64,000 bases of DNA from Bacteroidota bacterium (GCA_023450085.1 JAEXHI010000031.1:425191-489190), one strand, 5' to 3'; shown: positions 16,526 through 26,239, numbered from the stretch's first letter. Notes: generated from the sequence alone by a model not told the origin. Program-made: numbers and translations.

Positions 16526-17596
16526 TTACCTATCCAGTCCTTTTTGCTTTAACCATTTGGCCAACACTTCGGCCACTTCTTGGTTATTCAAATCGGACAT
16601 TGGAAAATGGGTATTTCCTTTAAGCCCTATCTCTGGAAGATGGACAATGGTCGCATCACCTCCATGGGCATTCACCACCTTGGCCCATTGTTTGGCGGTA
16701 GCCAATACATTTCGCCAAAAGTTCAAAGAGGCGGCGTTACTTTCTTCCTTTGGAATAAAATCGCCATAGTAAACCACGATAGGAATTTTGGTCAGCTTTT
16801 TAAAGTCTTCCAATGGGATGCCCCTACCTCCACGATTACCTTCGGGTGTTTCACCTTCTGGGAAAGCAAATCCGCCAGGTTCATAAGCCACAATGGCTTT
16901 TACATGCGCATTATTGATTGCCGTTTTCCAACCAGGCGCACCACCTGCCGAATGGGTAAACAAGATTCCATCGCCCGATTGATCAAACACTGCCGACATT
17001 GCTTTCACAATCGTTGCTTCATCTACACTACCCGTATTTGGGGTCATCATTCTAAAAAATCGATCAAGGGATAAACTATCTTTCGGGAACTGTACCCCCT
17101 CATAAAAGTTGGGGTACTGCCCAATTCGAAACTGCGTAAACCAAGTCTGATCATCGGGTGTAGCCGTAATGGTAGTGGGTTTGGTGGTTTGTCCTGCATC
17201 GCCACGACCAGGTTGGTCAACTAAATAAACGCCATAACCTTTACGCAAAAACAGATCTGCAAAGCCCTCTCTACCATCGGCAGTAGTTTGCCAACTACGA
17301 CGAGACTGCCCATAGCCATGCAAAAACACCATTGAAAGTTTTTTCGCCTTCACAGGAATTTGATAAAATACATCGGCATGGTCGCCATGTCTAGTCTGTC
17401 CACCCTGTGGCACATTCCAAGCTTTCAAAGGATCATACACGCCCTCACTTTTGATGACCGTACCGCCAGCGGAAAATGCTCCCTGTGCAGCAATCATCAA
17501 AGGCTTTTGTTGACCAGGTTTTTGTGCATGTAGTGTAGAGGTAGTTACCAACAATGCACTGATCATGGTCCAAGTGATTTTTATACTTGCTTTCAT
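16526..17596 (-). CDS. Secreted alpha/beta hydrolase
   Basis: The 356-residue protein has a signal peptide (about 1-24). The core includes MVFLHGYGQSRRSW (HG oxyanion motif), VYLVDQPGRG, a nucleophile elbow THSAGG with Ser216, AYEPGGF, and a C-terminal His in GNTHFPM, so a complete Ser-acid-His triad can be placed. The substrate is not predictable. It lies 14 bases after the aldo/keto reductase and should be co-transcribed with it. Two secreted hydrolases in one operon suggest handling of esters or related compounds. Confidence 0.87.
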   Translation of the reverse strand: MKASIKITWTMISALLVTTSTLHAQKPGQQKPLMIAAQGAFSAGGTVIKSEGVYDPLKAWNVPQGGQTRHGDHADVFYQIPVKAKKLSMVFLHGYGQSRRSWQTTADGREGFADLFLRKGYGVYLVDQPGRGDAGQTTKPTTITATPDDQTWFTQFRIGQYPNFYEGVQFPKDSLSLDRFFRMMTPNTGSVDEATIVKAMSAVFDQSGDGILFTHSAGGAPGWKTAINNAHVKAIVAYEPGGFAFPEGETPEGNRGGRGIPLEDFKKLTKIPIVVYYGDFIPKEESNAASLNFWRNVLATAKQWAKVVNAHGGDATIVHLPEIGLKGNTHFPMSDLNNQEVAEVLAKWLKQKGLDR

Positions 17597-17610
17597 TTTT
17601 CAGTGTTTAA

Positions 17611-18594
17611 CTACTTACCTACTCTATTTTGAAGATGTTGTGGATACCTTGCGCCTACAATTTCAATTTCCTGTAGCGCAGCATTGATATTGGCCAATTC
17701 TTCTTCATCCAAATGAACTGATGCGCCACCTACATTTTCTTCCAAGCGATGCAACTTAGTTGTACCCGGAATTGGAACAATCCAAGGTTTTTGTACCAAT
17801 AGCCAAGCCAGTGCAATTTGTGCTGGCGTACTGTTGTTATTTAAAGCAATTTCCTGAATAAGGGCTACCAATTCCTGATTAGCTTTCCTATTTTCCTCAG
17901 AAAAACGTGGCACGATATTTCTAAAATCGGTAGGATCAAATTTGGTGTTTTCGGTAATTGCTCCTGTTAAAAAGCCCTTCCCTAATGGACTGAAAGGAAC
18001 AAAGCCAATCCCTAGTTCTTCCAAGGTTGGTAAAATTTCCTTTTCTGGTTCCCTCCACCACAGCGAGTACTCACTTTGCAGTGCCGTTACGGGTTGTACC
18101 GCATGCGCCTTGCGAATACTGTCGACACCCGCTTCACTCATGCCAAAATATTTCACTTTTCCTTCAGTAATCAAATCTTTTACCGTGCCTGCTACGTCTT
18201 CTAGTGGCACATTGGGATCAACCCTATGTTGGTAAAAAAGATCAATTACATCGGTTTTCAAATGCTTTAAAGAGGCTTCGGCAACGGCTCTAATTCTTTC
18301 TGGACGACTATCCAAACCTTTAGTCGCATCCCCTTCTTGAAAGCCAAATTTGGTCGCAATCACCACTTCGTTACGAAAGTTTTTGATGGCCTTACCCAAT
18401 AGTGCTTCATTTGCTCCTTGGCTATAAGCTTCTGCGGTATCAAAAAAGGTAATGCCCAAATCGTAGGCTTTTTGGATAAGTTCAATAGCTGTTGCTTCAT
18501 CGGTTGCTGGACCATAACCAAAAGTTAGCCCCATACAACCTAAGCCTAGTGCCGAAACTTCCAAACCATTATTTCCTAATTTTCTCTTTTCCAT
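17611..18594 (-). CDS. Aldo/keto reductase
   Basis: The frame is open to 18624, but the ATG at 18594 (MEKRKLGNNGLEVSALGLG) matches the family N-terminus, giving 327 residues. The catalytic tetrad is visible as Asp52, Tyr57 (FFDTAEAYSQG), Lys82 (IATKFGF) and His124 (FYQHRVD). It is a cytosolic NADPH-dependent reductase of aldehydes or ketones of the AKR13/YakC type. It is the first gene of a six-gene operon whose other products are exported, and it is divergent from the AraC regulator at 18735. Confidence 0.93.
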   Translation of the reverse strand: MEKRKLGNNGLEVSALGLGCMGLTFGYGPATDEATAIELIQKAYDLGITFFDTAEAYSQGANEALLGKAIKNFRNEVVIATKFGFQEGDATKGLDSRPERIRAVAEASLKHLKTDVIDLFYQHRVDPNVPLEDVAGTVKDLITEGKVKYFGMSEAGVDSIRKAHAVQPVTALQSEYSLWWREPEKEILPTLEELGIGFVPFSPLGKGFLTGAITENTKFDPTDFRNIVPRFSEENRKANQELVALIQEIALNNNSTPAQIALAWLLVQKPWIVPIPGTTKLHRLEENVGGASVHLDEEELANINAALQEIEIVGARYPQHLQNRVGK

Positions 18595-18734
18595 GTTTAT
18601 GTATTTAACTTCACAAATATCCAACCCTTAAGGGAGGATGTTGGGATACAGATTACTGCTTTTATTACCACTATTACTGATAGGAGATTTGGCAAGATCG
18701 TAATGTGTAACTTTACCTAGTAAAACAACAGAAA

Positions 18735-19631
18735 ATGGGAAACGTTGTCAATTTTGAGACCGTTGATGATTATAACAAATTCAATCAACATGAAACTTTG
18801 CATCCGCTAATTAGTGTGATCGATTTTTCGAAAGCACAACCAAGAACAGGTTCCAAAATGAACTTTGGTTTGTATTGTATTTTTTTGAAGGATGTAAAAT
18901 GTGGAGACTTAAAGTATGGTCGTGCTACTTACGATTATCAGGAAGGCACCTTGGTTTTTGTTTCCCCTGGACAGGTTTTGGATGTAGAGAATAAGGTAGA
19001 TCTTTATCAACCTACGGGCCATGGTTTGGTTTTTCATCCTGACCTGATTAAAGGAACATCGCTTGCAAAAAGTATGTTGGAGTATAGTTTTTTTAGCTAC
19101 CATACCAATGAAGCGCTACATGTATCAGCCAAGGAACGTCAATTGGTTTTGGATCTTTTCTCGAAAATAAATACCGAATTACAGCAGTCGGTGGATAAGC
19201 ACAGCAAAAAACTGATTGCTTCCAATATTGAGCTGTTCTTCAACTATTGTGAACGATTTTACGACCGCCAATTTATTACCCGTCAACATATCAGCAGTGG
19301 TATTTTAGAAAAGTTTGAAGACTTGTTGAATGGCTATTTCCTCTCCGAGAAACCTTATACTGTTGGCCTACCTTCTGTAGCCTATTGTGCAGATGAGCTC
19401 AACCTTTCGGCCAATTATTTTGGCGATTTGATTAAAAAGGAAACTGGCAAATCGGCCCAAGAATATATCCAGAGCAAAATTATTGATGTGGCCAAGGAAC
19501 GTATTTTTAACATCGATAAATCCATCAGCCAAATTGCCTACGATTTAGGTTTTAAATACCCACAACATTTTATTCGAGTGTTTAAACAAAGAACTGGAAC
19601 TACTCCAAATGAATACAGGAATTTGAATTGA
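18735..19631 (+). CDS. AraC-family transcriptional regulator
   Basis: The 298-residue cytosolic protein has an N-terminal cupin-like sensing region (with FVSPGQVLDVE and HGLVFHPDLIKGT) and a C-terminal double helix-turn-helix (about residues 205-295: ADELNLSANYFGDLIKKETG, then SISQIAYDLGFKYPQHFIRV). It is transcribed away from the aldo/keto reductase operon across 140 bases, so it most likely controls that operon and possibly itself. The effector is unknown; aldehydes or quinones are plausible given the target genes. Confidence 0.9.
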   Translation: MGNVVNFETVDDYNKFNQHETLHPLISVIDFSKAQPRTGSKMNFGLYCIFLKDVKCGDLKYGRATYDYQEGTLVFVSPGQVLDVENKVDLYQPTGHGLVFHPDLIKGTSLAKSMLEYSFFSYHTNEALHVSAKERQLVLDLFSKINTELQQSVDKHSKKLIASNIELFFNYCERFYDRQFITRQHISSGILEKFEDLLNGYFLSEKPYTVGLPSVAYCADELNLSANYFGDLIKKETGKSAQEYIQSKIIDVAKERIFNIDKSISQIAYDLGFKYPQHFIRVFKQRTGTTPNEYRNLN

Positions 19632-19755
19632 GATTGGCAAAGCAGAGATTGATTTCATAGTGTTTTGAAGAACATCTTCATTACTCAACTAGTTTTTTAG
19701 TTTATTTGTAACAGCGATAGCAGCAAATGATCTAAACCTGAAACCTAACCAAAAA

Positions 19756-20430
19756 ATGAAATCAAAACTTTACATCCTTGCCTTTCTATCTTTATTCCTA
19801 TCGCTCAACAGCAATGCACAAACCATTTTAGATTCGCTAAAAGCGAAAGCCACAAATAATCAAAATCCCAATAAATGGAATAAGGAATTATTTGAAAAAG
19901 ACAAAAAATGGCTCAAAAGCTCGAAAGAAAAACCATTAAGCTCACTTGCCTTTCCTGTAGAGAAATACGATTATTACGTGTTTAACAATCCTTTCAATTT
20001 TAAAATTGGGGACCAAAATTTTTCGGGAATTACTTTTGGAGAAAACATTGGTGGAAAAGAAAGCAAATTTATCCTCAAGTCAGAGGTAACTCTCATTTTT
20101 TACACAAGGGATAAAAAAATTCAAATCGACGGGGATGTTTCTTCAAGGAATTACCCTTATCTCTACGTTCAAGGGCAGGCGAAAGTTGGTAACCAATTTG
20201 ACTTTGTTGGCATAAAAAGCCCTGAAAATGCTGGCTATCTTATTGTCAATCAAAAATCTTTCGACCTTCGTTTTGGAGAAACCATTATCATTTTCCCAAA
20301 TAAGGATAACTCGTTCTATTATCTTCAACTTCAAGAGAAACCTATGGTGAATGAACAGATCGAAAAATATGTAAAACGTGTAATTACCGATCAAAAAATT
20401 TCTGAAATGATGAAGCTATCTAACCAATAA
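19756..20430 (+). CDS. Secreted hypothetical protein
   Basis: The 224-residue protein has a signal peptide with likely cleavage after SNAQ (about residue 22). The mature protein is mixed alpha/beta with many Lys and Phe residues and no domain I recognise. It stands alone between the AraC gene and a convergent serine hydrolase gene, and ends at a strong bidirectional terminator. It is likely periplasmic; no role is proposed. Confidence 0.75.
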   Translation: MKSKLYILAFLSLFLSLNSNAQTILDSLKAKATNNQNPNKWNKELFEKDKKWLKSSKEKPLSSLAFPVEKYDYYVFNNPFNFKIGDQNFSGITFGENIGGKESKFILKSEVTLIFYTRDKKIQIDGDVSSRNYPYLYVQGQAKVGNQFDFVGIKSPENAGYLIVNQKSFDLRFGETIIIFPNKDNSFYYLQLQEKPMVNEQIEKYVKRVITDQKISEMMKLSNQ

Positions 20431-20443
20431 TCTAAGAGATTAA

Positions 20444-20483
20444 AAACAAGAAAGCCACAACTTACGTTGCAGCTTTCTTGTTT
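20444..20483. terminator. Bidirectional terminator
   Basis: The arms AAACAAGAAAGC (20444-20455) and GCTTTCTTGTTT (20472-20483) pair perfectly over 12 bases around a 16-base loop, with A and T runs built into the arms. It separates the convergent genes ending at 20430 and 20482. Confidence 0.85.
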
Positions 20484-21540
20484 ACTTCAAAACGGTTTCC
20501 GTAATTTCATTCAACAAGTTTTGCCTCATTTTAGAGTTTCTTTGATCTAGCAAGATGATGATGCCCCAGTTTTTAGCCCTGTTGTAGCAAATGATCGAAG
20601 ATTGTCCCATCGAATCTCCAGTCTTCAAATACAGGGTGTTTTGATCATCGCTAGCGATATTTGTACCTAATCCCATTTCTCTTTTTGCATCTTTATAGAA
20701 TACTTTTTCCGTAATGATGGCTGCTTTGCCTACTACAGTTTCTTTATTTAAAACCGCTTTTAAAAATTTCACCATATCAGCAGCGGTAGATTTCACCAAA
20801 CCAGCAGATGCAGTAACATTCCATTTGAAAAATTCCTGAATACCACCCTCAGGATTATGGCCAACCGTTCTATTTTCTACATCAAAATCTTTGGTTAAGG
20901 TATGCTTCATTCCCAGTGGAACGATCATTTTGGCGCTGATGATCTCATCGTAGGACTTACCATATACCTTTTCTAAGATCTGGCCCAACAAAGTATAGCC
21001 AATGGTCGAATAACGATATTTACCATAATCAATTAGTTCAGTACAATTATTGACCATTGCAACCAATGTTTCTTCGGTTACACTACTTACAGGTTGCTGC
21101 GGGTTCAATGCTATTAACTTTCCAAAATCAATATCAGGCAAACCAGATTGATGAGAAGCAAGGTCTGAGATTTTGATTTTGTGTTTAAGATTTTGATGTA
21201 GCACGTAACCTTTTGGGAGGAAACCGTCGATATCATCGTCTAACTTGAGTTTATGCTCCATCACTGCTTGTGCAATTAAATTTGAGGTCAAAATTTTAGT
21301 GATCGATGCAACTTCGAAGAGTGAATTTTGATCAATATTCGTTGCACTTTGTGCATTCAACTTGCCATAAGCGGTAAAAAAGGTTTGGTTGCCTTTGGTA
21401 AAGCCCACACTGATACCTAAGTTCGGGTTCTTGTGATAATTCTCTTTTATAATTGAATCAATTCTTTTAGAGAAATCTTGTGCAAAAGAAAAGTGGCTGA
21501 TGAATAATAGCGCTGCTAGGAATGTTAAGGAGGTTTTCAT
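20482..21540 (-). CDS. Beta-lactamase-type serine hydrolase (class C fold)
   Basis: The 352-residue protein has a signal peptide ending near SFAQ (residue 21). The SxxK motif is Ser79-Ile-Thr-Lys82 in FEVASITKIL. The second motif reads YSTIGY where Tyr-x-Asn is common, and the third box is KTG in LKTGDSMGQSS. This is the pattern of periplasmic serine hydrolases related to class C beta-lactamases, D-peptidases and esterases. Antibiotic resistance cannot be claimed. It is monocistronic, and the divergently placed gene is not adjacent. Confidence 0.88.
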   Translation of the reverse strand: MKTSLTFLAALLFISHFSFAQDFSKRIDSIIKENYHKNPNLGISVGFTKGNQTFFTAYGKLNAQSATNIDQNSLFEVASITKILTSNLIAQAVMEHKLKLDDDIDGFLPKGYVLHQNLKHKIKISDLASHQSGLPDIDFGKLIALNPQQPVSSVTEETLVAMVNNCTELIDYGKYRYSTIGYTLLGQILEKVYGKSYDEIISAKMIVPLGMKHTLTKDFDVENRTVGHNPEGGIQEFFKWNVTASAGLVKSTAADMVKFLKAVLNKETVVGKAAIITEKVFYKDAKREMGLGTNIASDDQNTLYLKTGDSMGQSSIICYNRAKNWGIIILLDQRNSKMRQNLLNEITETVLK

Positions 21541-21692
21541 CGTATCGAATTTTAGGTTAAAAATTATTTCGATACAAACATGGGAAAGCTGTCAAAACTA
21601 TGCGACCGAGTAAACGTAGTCGAACGCATTTGTTTCAAAAAACAAGTACGAGTACTTAAAAACACTCGTACGAATAATTACAAAACACTATT

Positions 21693-22829
21693 TCACAAAC
21701 CTTTACGATAGGCAGTTGGGGTACTGCCCGTATGCTTTTTAAAAGCAGTATTAAATGAAGATTTTGAATTAAAACCTACGTAATATAGAATTTCAAGGAT
21801 AGTTAGCTCTCTTTTCTCCTCGTCTTTTAAAATCTTCATGGCATTTTCTATGCGATAGGTATTCACGAAATCATAAAAATGCTGTCCTAATTGATGATTG
21901 ATCAAAAGAGATAAATCCCGAACAGGAACTTTAATATGCTTTGCAACCTCCTGAATGGTTAAAGTAGGATTAAGAAATGGCTTTTCCTCCACCATATATT
22001 GTTGCAATTTCAGTAAATCTTCATGATATTCTTTTTTATCTACCATTGAGTGTTCACTGCTTTTTTCTGAAACAATCTCAGAAACGAGTTTTAATTTCGA
22101 GTCGATAATTCTAAAAAGATCGGGATTGTTTAACGCTTTAAATAAGTACCAACAGATGATAAACAGTTGAAGTACCAAGATTAAAATTCTTATCCATTCA
22201 GAAATATGAGGGTAATCAGAAAATTTAAAAGCATTTTTTAAAATAGCCATTAAATATAAAGCGGCGAGTACGCTCGTGAACTGAAATAACCAATGATAAG
22301 CGTTAATACTGGTACCTGCATAATTTTCCAGATAGAGCTTTTTTGCCTTTCTCAATAAGATAAAGGCGGCCACAAAGTACACAACCACCTGAATAAAAAT
22401 AAGAAAGTGGGTAAATTGCAATTCGATCCTACTTTGACGATTGACAATAAAATCAATTTTAGCAGCAGCATCTACCATATAAAAACGAGGCAATAAAGCT
22501 GAATTTGCCACTAAAAATGGAAGTAGATGTAATAGGTATTTGGGTTTAAACCTAAAATCAGCATAGCAAACTGATAAAATGTATAGATAAAAAACAGGAA
22601 TTTGTAAGAAAGCAATTGTAGTTCTGAGCATTCCCAAATTTGAGGGGCCATCAACCATTAAACCGAATAAAGGATGACTAAGATCTATTGCGTTTATCAA
22701 TAGAAAAGCAGCAAACAGATAATTACTCGTTTTGTACCTTGTTTTTACAGCGACCAAGAAGAACGCAAGAAAGAGTGAAATGAATAAAGAGATTGTGGTT
22801 ACCATAACCAACACATTAATTTTATCCAT
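21693..22829 (-). CDS. Membrane-bound AraC-type regulator (7TM plus HTH)
   Basis: The 378-residue protein starts with about seven hydrophobic helices (residues 5-230), followed by a cytoplasmic linker and an AraC helix-turn-helix region at the C-terminus (about 275-378, with TIQEVAKHIKVPVRDLSLLI, LTILEILYYVGFNSKSSFN and STPTAYRKG). It would sense a signal in or near the membrane and bind DNA directly. The target is unknown; the serine hydrolase gene downstream on the same strand is a candidate. A similar architecture occurs at 42223. Confidence 0.88.
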   Translation of the reverse strand: MDKINVLVMVTTISLFISLFLAFFLVAVKTRYKTSNYLFAAFLLINAIDLSHPLFGLMVDGPSNLGMLRTTIAFLQIPVFYLYILSVCYADFRFKPKYLLHLLPFLVANSALLPRFYMVDAAAKIDFIVNRQSRIELQFTHFLIFIQVVVYFVAAFILLRKAKKLYLENYAGTSINAYHWLFQFTSVLAALYLMAILKNAFKFSDYPHISEWIRILILVLQLFIICWYLFKALNNPDLFRIIDSKLKLVSEIVSEKSSEHSMVDKKEYHEDLLKLQQYMVEEKPFLNPTLTIQEVAKHIKVPVRDLSLLINHQLGQHFYDFVNTYRIENAMKILKDEEKRELTILEILYYVGFNSKSSFNTAFKKHTGSTPTAYRKGL

Positions 22830-23047
22830 TCCTTATTCTTTTTGGTCTACAGTTGATTTGGTGAAAAGTTGAACAGTCCAATTAGCATAGATCCCTCAAC
22901 TCAGGGCCGAATTTAGCTAATTTTTGTGATTATCAACGATGCTTCCCGCAGTAGCTTTTCATCCTTTTTATTCTCTGTATTTCCATCTTTTTGTCTAACT
23001 TAACACTATCTCCTAAAAATACAGGATCCCCGTAACCGAAATAATAA

Positions 23048-24340
23048 ATGGACATGAAAGTCTCTCTGTTAACGTATGTCGCGATATTCTTGCTGGGATA
23101 TGGATGCCAAGGCCAACCCCAACCTCCTCAAGATACCGTACATGTGGCCACCTATAAAAACATCACCGATTCGGCAAAGAAATATGCACTGAACCACGAT
23201 ACGGCGAAGGCAATAGATTACCATAAAAAAGCACTTTTACATACCAGAAAGCATGGCCTTCAAGAACAAGAAGCCAATTCTCTCATGCATATTGGTTTAT
23301 TGCTAAAGGGACAAGACACCAACCAAAGCCATGCTTACCTTAATAAAGCCTTGCAGATTGCAGAGCAGTTGGATAAACACGAATTACGTGCCAATATACT
23401 ACTTGCCATGAGCAGCGTGTATAAACAACAACAGAACTATAAAGAATCGTTGGCTACTCTTGAAGCCCACCAAAAATTGATACAAGAAGTATTTAAGAAA
23501 CATAAAGCAGAAGAATTAGCACAGCTTCATGATGAGGAAACGCACCAACGTGAAAGAGCCATTTTTGTTACCGTGGCCGTTGCCCTCTTTATACTCCTGC
23601 TCATTTTTGCTTATTATTATCGTCGCATTAAACGTTTGAACAAAGCACTATCCCAATCCAACCAAATCAAGGATACTTTGTTCTCTATCATTGGGCATGA
23701 TTTACGAGGACCTGCGGGCAGCATTATGCAGGCACTGGAAATGGTAGATGCGGGGATATTGAATCAACAGGAAGAAAAACAAATCATCAGCTTGTTAAGG
23801 CAACAAAGTCGTTCATTTAATGAAACCTTAAACACCTTACTCAATTGGGCGGCTGCACAGCTGAAAGGAGCTCAACCCCAAATCACTTCAGTTGATACCC
23901 TCACCACCATCCAAGAGTCTTTAGATTTGCTGATGACACAAGCTGCTGCCAAAGACATTAAAATTATCCCACCGCACGGCAACCATTTACCTGTACTGGC
24001 AGATAAAGATCAATTTGATTTTGTGATCCGTAACCTGCTTAGCAATGCCATCAAATTCTCGTATCCTGGCGGACAAATTGAGATTACTACCGAAAAACAA
24101 GATCACCAAGCGCTTATTGCCGTACATGATCATGGCAAGGGCATTCCTGCCGAACAACAACGATATTTATTTGCAGAAGGTCGTTTGAATAGCACCTTTG
24201 GCACTAAAGGCGAAAAAGGTACAGGCTTAGGCCTCATGTTATCTTGGAATTTTATAAAAGCCAATGGTGGCCGTATTTGGTTTGATAGTAGAGAAGGCTC
24301 GGGAACTACATTCTATATTAGTTTACCCTTAGCGGTTTAA
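23048..24340 (+). CDS. TPR-sensor histidine kinase, lipoprotein type
   Basis: The 430-residue protein has an N-terminal hydrophobic segment ending at a possible lipobox (LGYGC, Cys20), TPR-like helices (about 35-155), one membrane helix (about 171-190), a HisKA domain with His217 in IIGHDLRGP, and an HATPase domain with the N box NLLSNAIKFS, DHGKGI and GTGLGLML. It ends in LPLAV. No response regulator gene is adjacent. A diverged remnant of the same kind of kinase lies at 31261-31380, beyond the defence-like genes. The start at 23048 or 23054 (second Met) cannot be decided. Confidence 0.9.
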   Translation: MDMKVSLLTYVAIFLLGYGCQGQPQPPQDTVHVATYKNITDSAKKYALNHDTAKAIDYHKKALLHTRKHGLQEQEANSLMHIGLLLKGQDTNQSHAYLNKALQIAEQLDKHELRANILLAMSSVYKQQQNYKESLATLEAHQKLIQEVFKKHKAEELAQLHDEETHQRERAIFVTVAVALFILLLIFAYYYRRIKRLNKALSQSNQIKDTLFSIIGHDLRGPAGSIMQALEMVDAGILNQQEEKQIISLLRQQSRSFNETLNTLLNWAAAQLKGAQPQITSVDTLTTIQESLDLLMTQAAAKDIKIIPPHGNHLPVLADKDQFDFVIRNLLSNAIKFSYPGGQIEITTEKQDHQALIAVHDHGKGIPAEQQRYLFAEGRLNSTFGTKGEKGTGLGLMLSWNFIKANGGRIWFDSREGSGTTFYISLPLAV

Positions 24341-24351
24341 AAGAGATAGCG

Positions 24352-24993
24352 ATGAAACTCACCAGCAAAGCAGAAAATATCCTAGCGCAAATCAATCACC
24401 AAACTAAACTTGGTGACTTGAGGAAAATGGGCAAGGAAATTAAGAAAGACCATTCCCTAGCTCTGGAACTTTGGGCAACTGGAAAGTTCATGCCAAGACA
24501 GCTCTCGATATTAATCATGGATGGTAAGTTAATTACGCAAGACCTTATTTCCCAACTTGATCAAGATATCCAAACTCATCCATTTGATGAACGAAATCAG
24601 TTAACGGATTGGCTAATGGCCAACCAACTCACTAAGGATAAAAAGTTAACCGAACTTATCCTGTCATGGGAGAACAGTCCATCGGCCTTACAAAGGCGAG
24701 TTTTTTGGTATTACCAAGGGAGATTGAGATGGGTAGGTCAAGTTCCTCCTGACAATACGGAGTACTTGCTGAAAGCAATAGAAACCAGAATTGCGAAAGA
24801 GCAACCAGAAGTTCAATGGGCAATGAATTTTACGGCAGGGTGGATTGGCATTTTCGACCGCCAATATCGTGATCGTTGTATTGCTATTGGCGAGAAAACC
24901 GGGTTATATAAAGGTGAAATGGTGTCCAAAGGTTGTACGCCCAACTATTTGCCAGAATTTATTACCATAGAGGCAAACAAACGGAATTTATAG
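24352..24993 (+). CDS. AlkD-like DNA alkylation repair protein (HEAT-like)
   Basis: The 213-residue protein made of helical repeats has the N-terminal pattern of small AlkD relatives (LGDLRKMGKEIKKDHSLALE, LWATGKFMPRQL). A later segment, ALQRRVFWYYQGRLRW, resembles the family's aromatic- and Arg-rich DNA-facing helix. AlkD proteins are DNA glycosylases removing alkylated bases; activity here is assumed from family only. It starts 11 bases after the histidine kinase, so both may be on one mRNA. It is convergent with the TIR-like gene at 25035. Confidence 0.75.
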   Translation: MKLTSKAENILAQINHQTKLGDLRKMGKEIKKDHSLALELWATGKFMPRQLSILIMDGKLITQDLISQLDQDIQTHPFDERNQLTDWLMANQLTKDKKLTELILSWENSPSALQRRVFWYYQGRLRWVGQVPPDNTEYLLKAIETRIAKEQPEVQWAMNFTAGWIGIFDRQYRDRCIAIGEKTGLYKGEMVSKGCTPNYLPEFITIEANKRNL

Positions 24994-25034
24994 AACCGCG
25001 TATTGTTTGCCTCCGATAACTTGCAAATTTTATT

Positions 25035-26216
25035 TTACCTAAACTTCGCTTTAATAGCATTCAAAAACTTCATCAGTTTTGATGGTTCTTTAATCACTTT
25101 TTTTTTTGGACCATTCAAATGATCTAATAGATTTTTGGCTACATCTTTCCATTCCCCTTTTGCGCCATCTTTATCTAAACATAGTGACAACAGATATTTA
25201 AGTTCTTCCTTGTTCACCAAACCATCAGCAATATGTTGTTGCAGCTCCTCCCAGTGTTGCTGAACTACCCGAACAATTCTTTTGGGCGTGCCTACATCAT
25301 CCGCTGGGAAAAATAACGGAAAGTATTTAACAGCAAACAAAGCACCCATATCCGCCAGTGATTTAATGCACCGCCTAACCAAACCTACTTCCCCATCTAA
25401 AAGCACCGTATGAATGATTTCCGTGTACACTTCACCAATATCAATTTTTTCTTTATCCACAAGCTCGGTAAGTTTTGATAATGCTTTTCTTGCTACTCCT
25501 TGTTCGGGATCTCTACAAAGCTGGTTGAGTTCTTCTTGCGTTAATGATTTTCTGAAAGTGAAAAATTCCATTGCACGTTTCCTGATTTCTTTGATCTCAA
25601 AAGGATCAAACAAAATCTCACGAAGCAATTTTTCATTTTTATCGGTAATATCCTCTGGAGTATAATTTTTAAAATTAGTGCCGTAAAGGTGCTTGTTGAT
25701 AAAAGATTGTCTTCTATTAAAGGCTTCGTGGGTTTTTAGTGCGGTACTAAACAGTTGGCTAATTTGATCAATCAATACCTCTTCCAGTTTCTCTTCCTCA
25801 TAACCCACAATACTGAACTGGTTATATCGGTTATGAACTTCCAAGTATGCAATTTTACTCAATAGTTGGTCTTGTATCAACTGATCGGGATTAGACATTT
25901 TATACCTATCATAGGTTTGTTGATGGCATAAAATAATAAAGTTTTTGCCTTGCTGCACAGCATACTCAAATTCCACATCCCAAGTAATGGTTCCATAATC
26001 TTCCTTGATTACAAATATCAAGATATCAGAAGCGTCTATTGTTCGTTCCGAATTGAGTTCATAGGCATTAGGCCCACCAAACTGGTTAAAATGAAACGAA
26101 CCATTAATAAAGTTAACAGGCTTTTGAAGATTAAGCGATCGACAAACATTGAAATACACATTAAGGTACGATTTAGTGTCGGCCGCACCGCAAAACATAA
26201 CTGATGATAAAGGCAT
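25035..26216 (-). CDS. TIR-like domain fused to helical (HEAT-type) repeats
   Basis: The 393-residue cytosolic protein has an N-terminal Rossmann-like half (about 1-165) containing TIDASDILIFVIKEDYGTIT followed by WDVEFEYAVQQGKNFIILC. This resembles TIR-like/DUF4062 domains, in which the Glu in this position (Glu82 or Glu84) would be the NADase residue. The C-terminal half (about 190-345) is a series of paired helices typical of HEAT-type repeats, ending in a basic tail. It starts 23 bases after the TIR-SspB-like gene and is third in the three-gene TIR operon. A target-recognition role for the repeats and an effector role for the TIR-like part are inferences. Confidence 0.6.
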   Translation of the reverse strand: MPLSSVMFCGAADTKSYLNVYFNVCRSLNLQKPVNFINGSFHFNQFGGPNAYELNSERTIDASDILIFVIKEDYGTITWDVEFEYAVQQGKNFIILCHQQTYDRYKMSNPDQLIQDQLLSKIAYLEVHNRYNQFSIVGYEEEKLEEVLIDQISQLFSTALKTHEAFNRRQSFINKHLYGTNFKNYTPEDITDKNEKLLREILFDPFEIKEIRKRAMEFFTFRKSLTQEELNQLCRDPEQGVARKALSKLTELVDKEKIDIGEVYTEIIHTVLLDGEVGLVRRCIKSLADMGALFAVKYFPLFFPADDVGTPKRIVRVVQQHWEELQQHIADGLVNKEELKYLLSLCLDKDGAKGEWKDVAKNLLDHLNGPKKKVIKEPSKLMKFLNAIKAKFR

Positions 26217-26239
26217 AAGGATTAGATTAGAGCGTTTAA

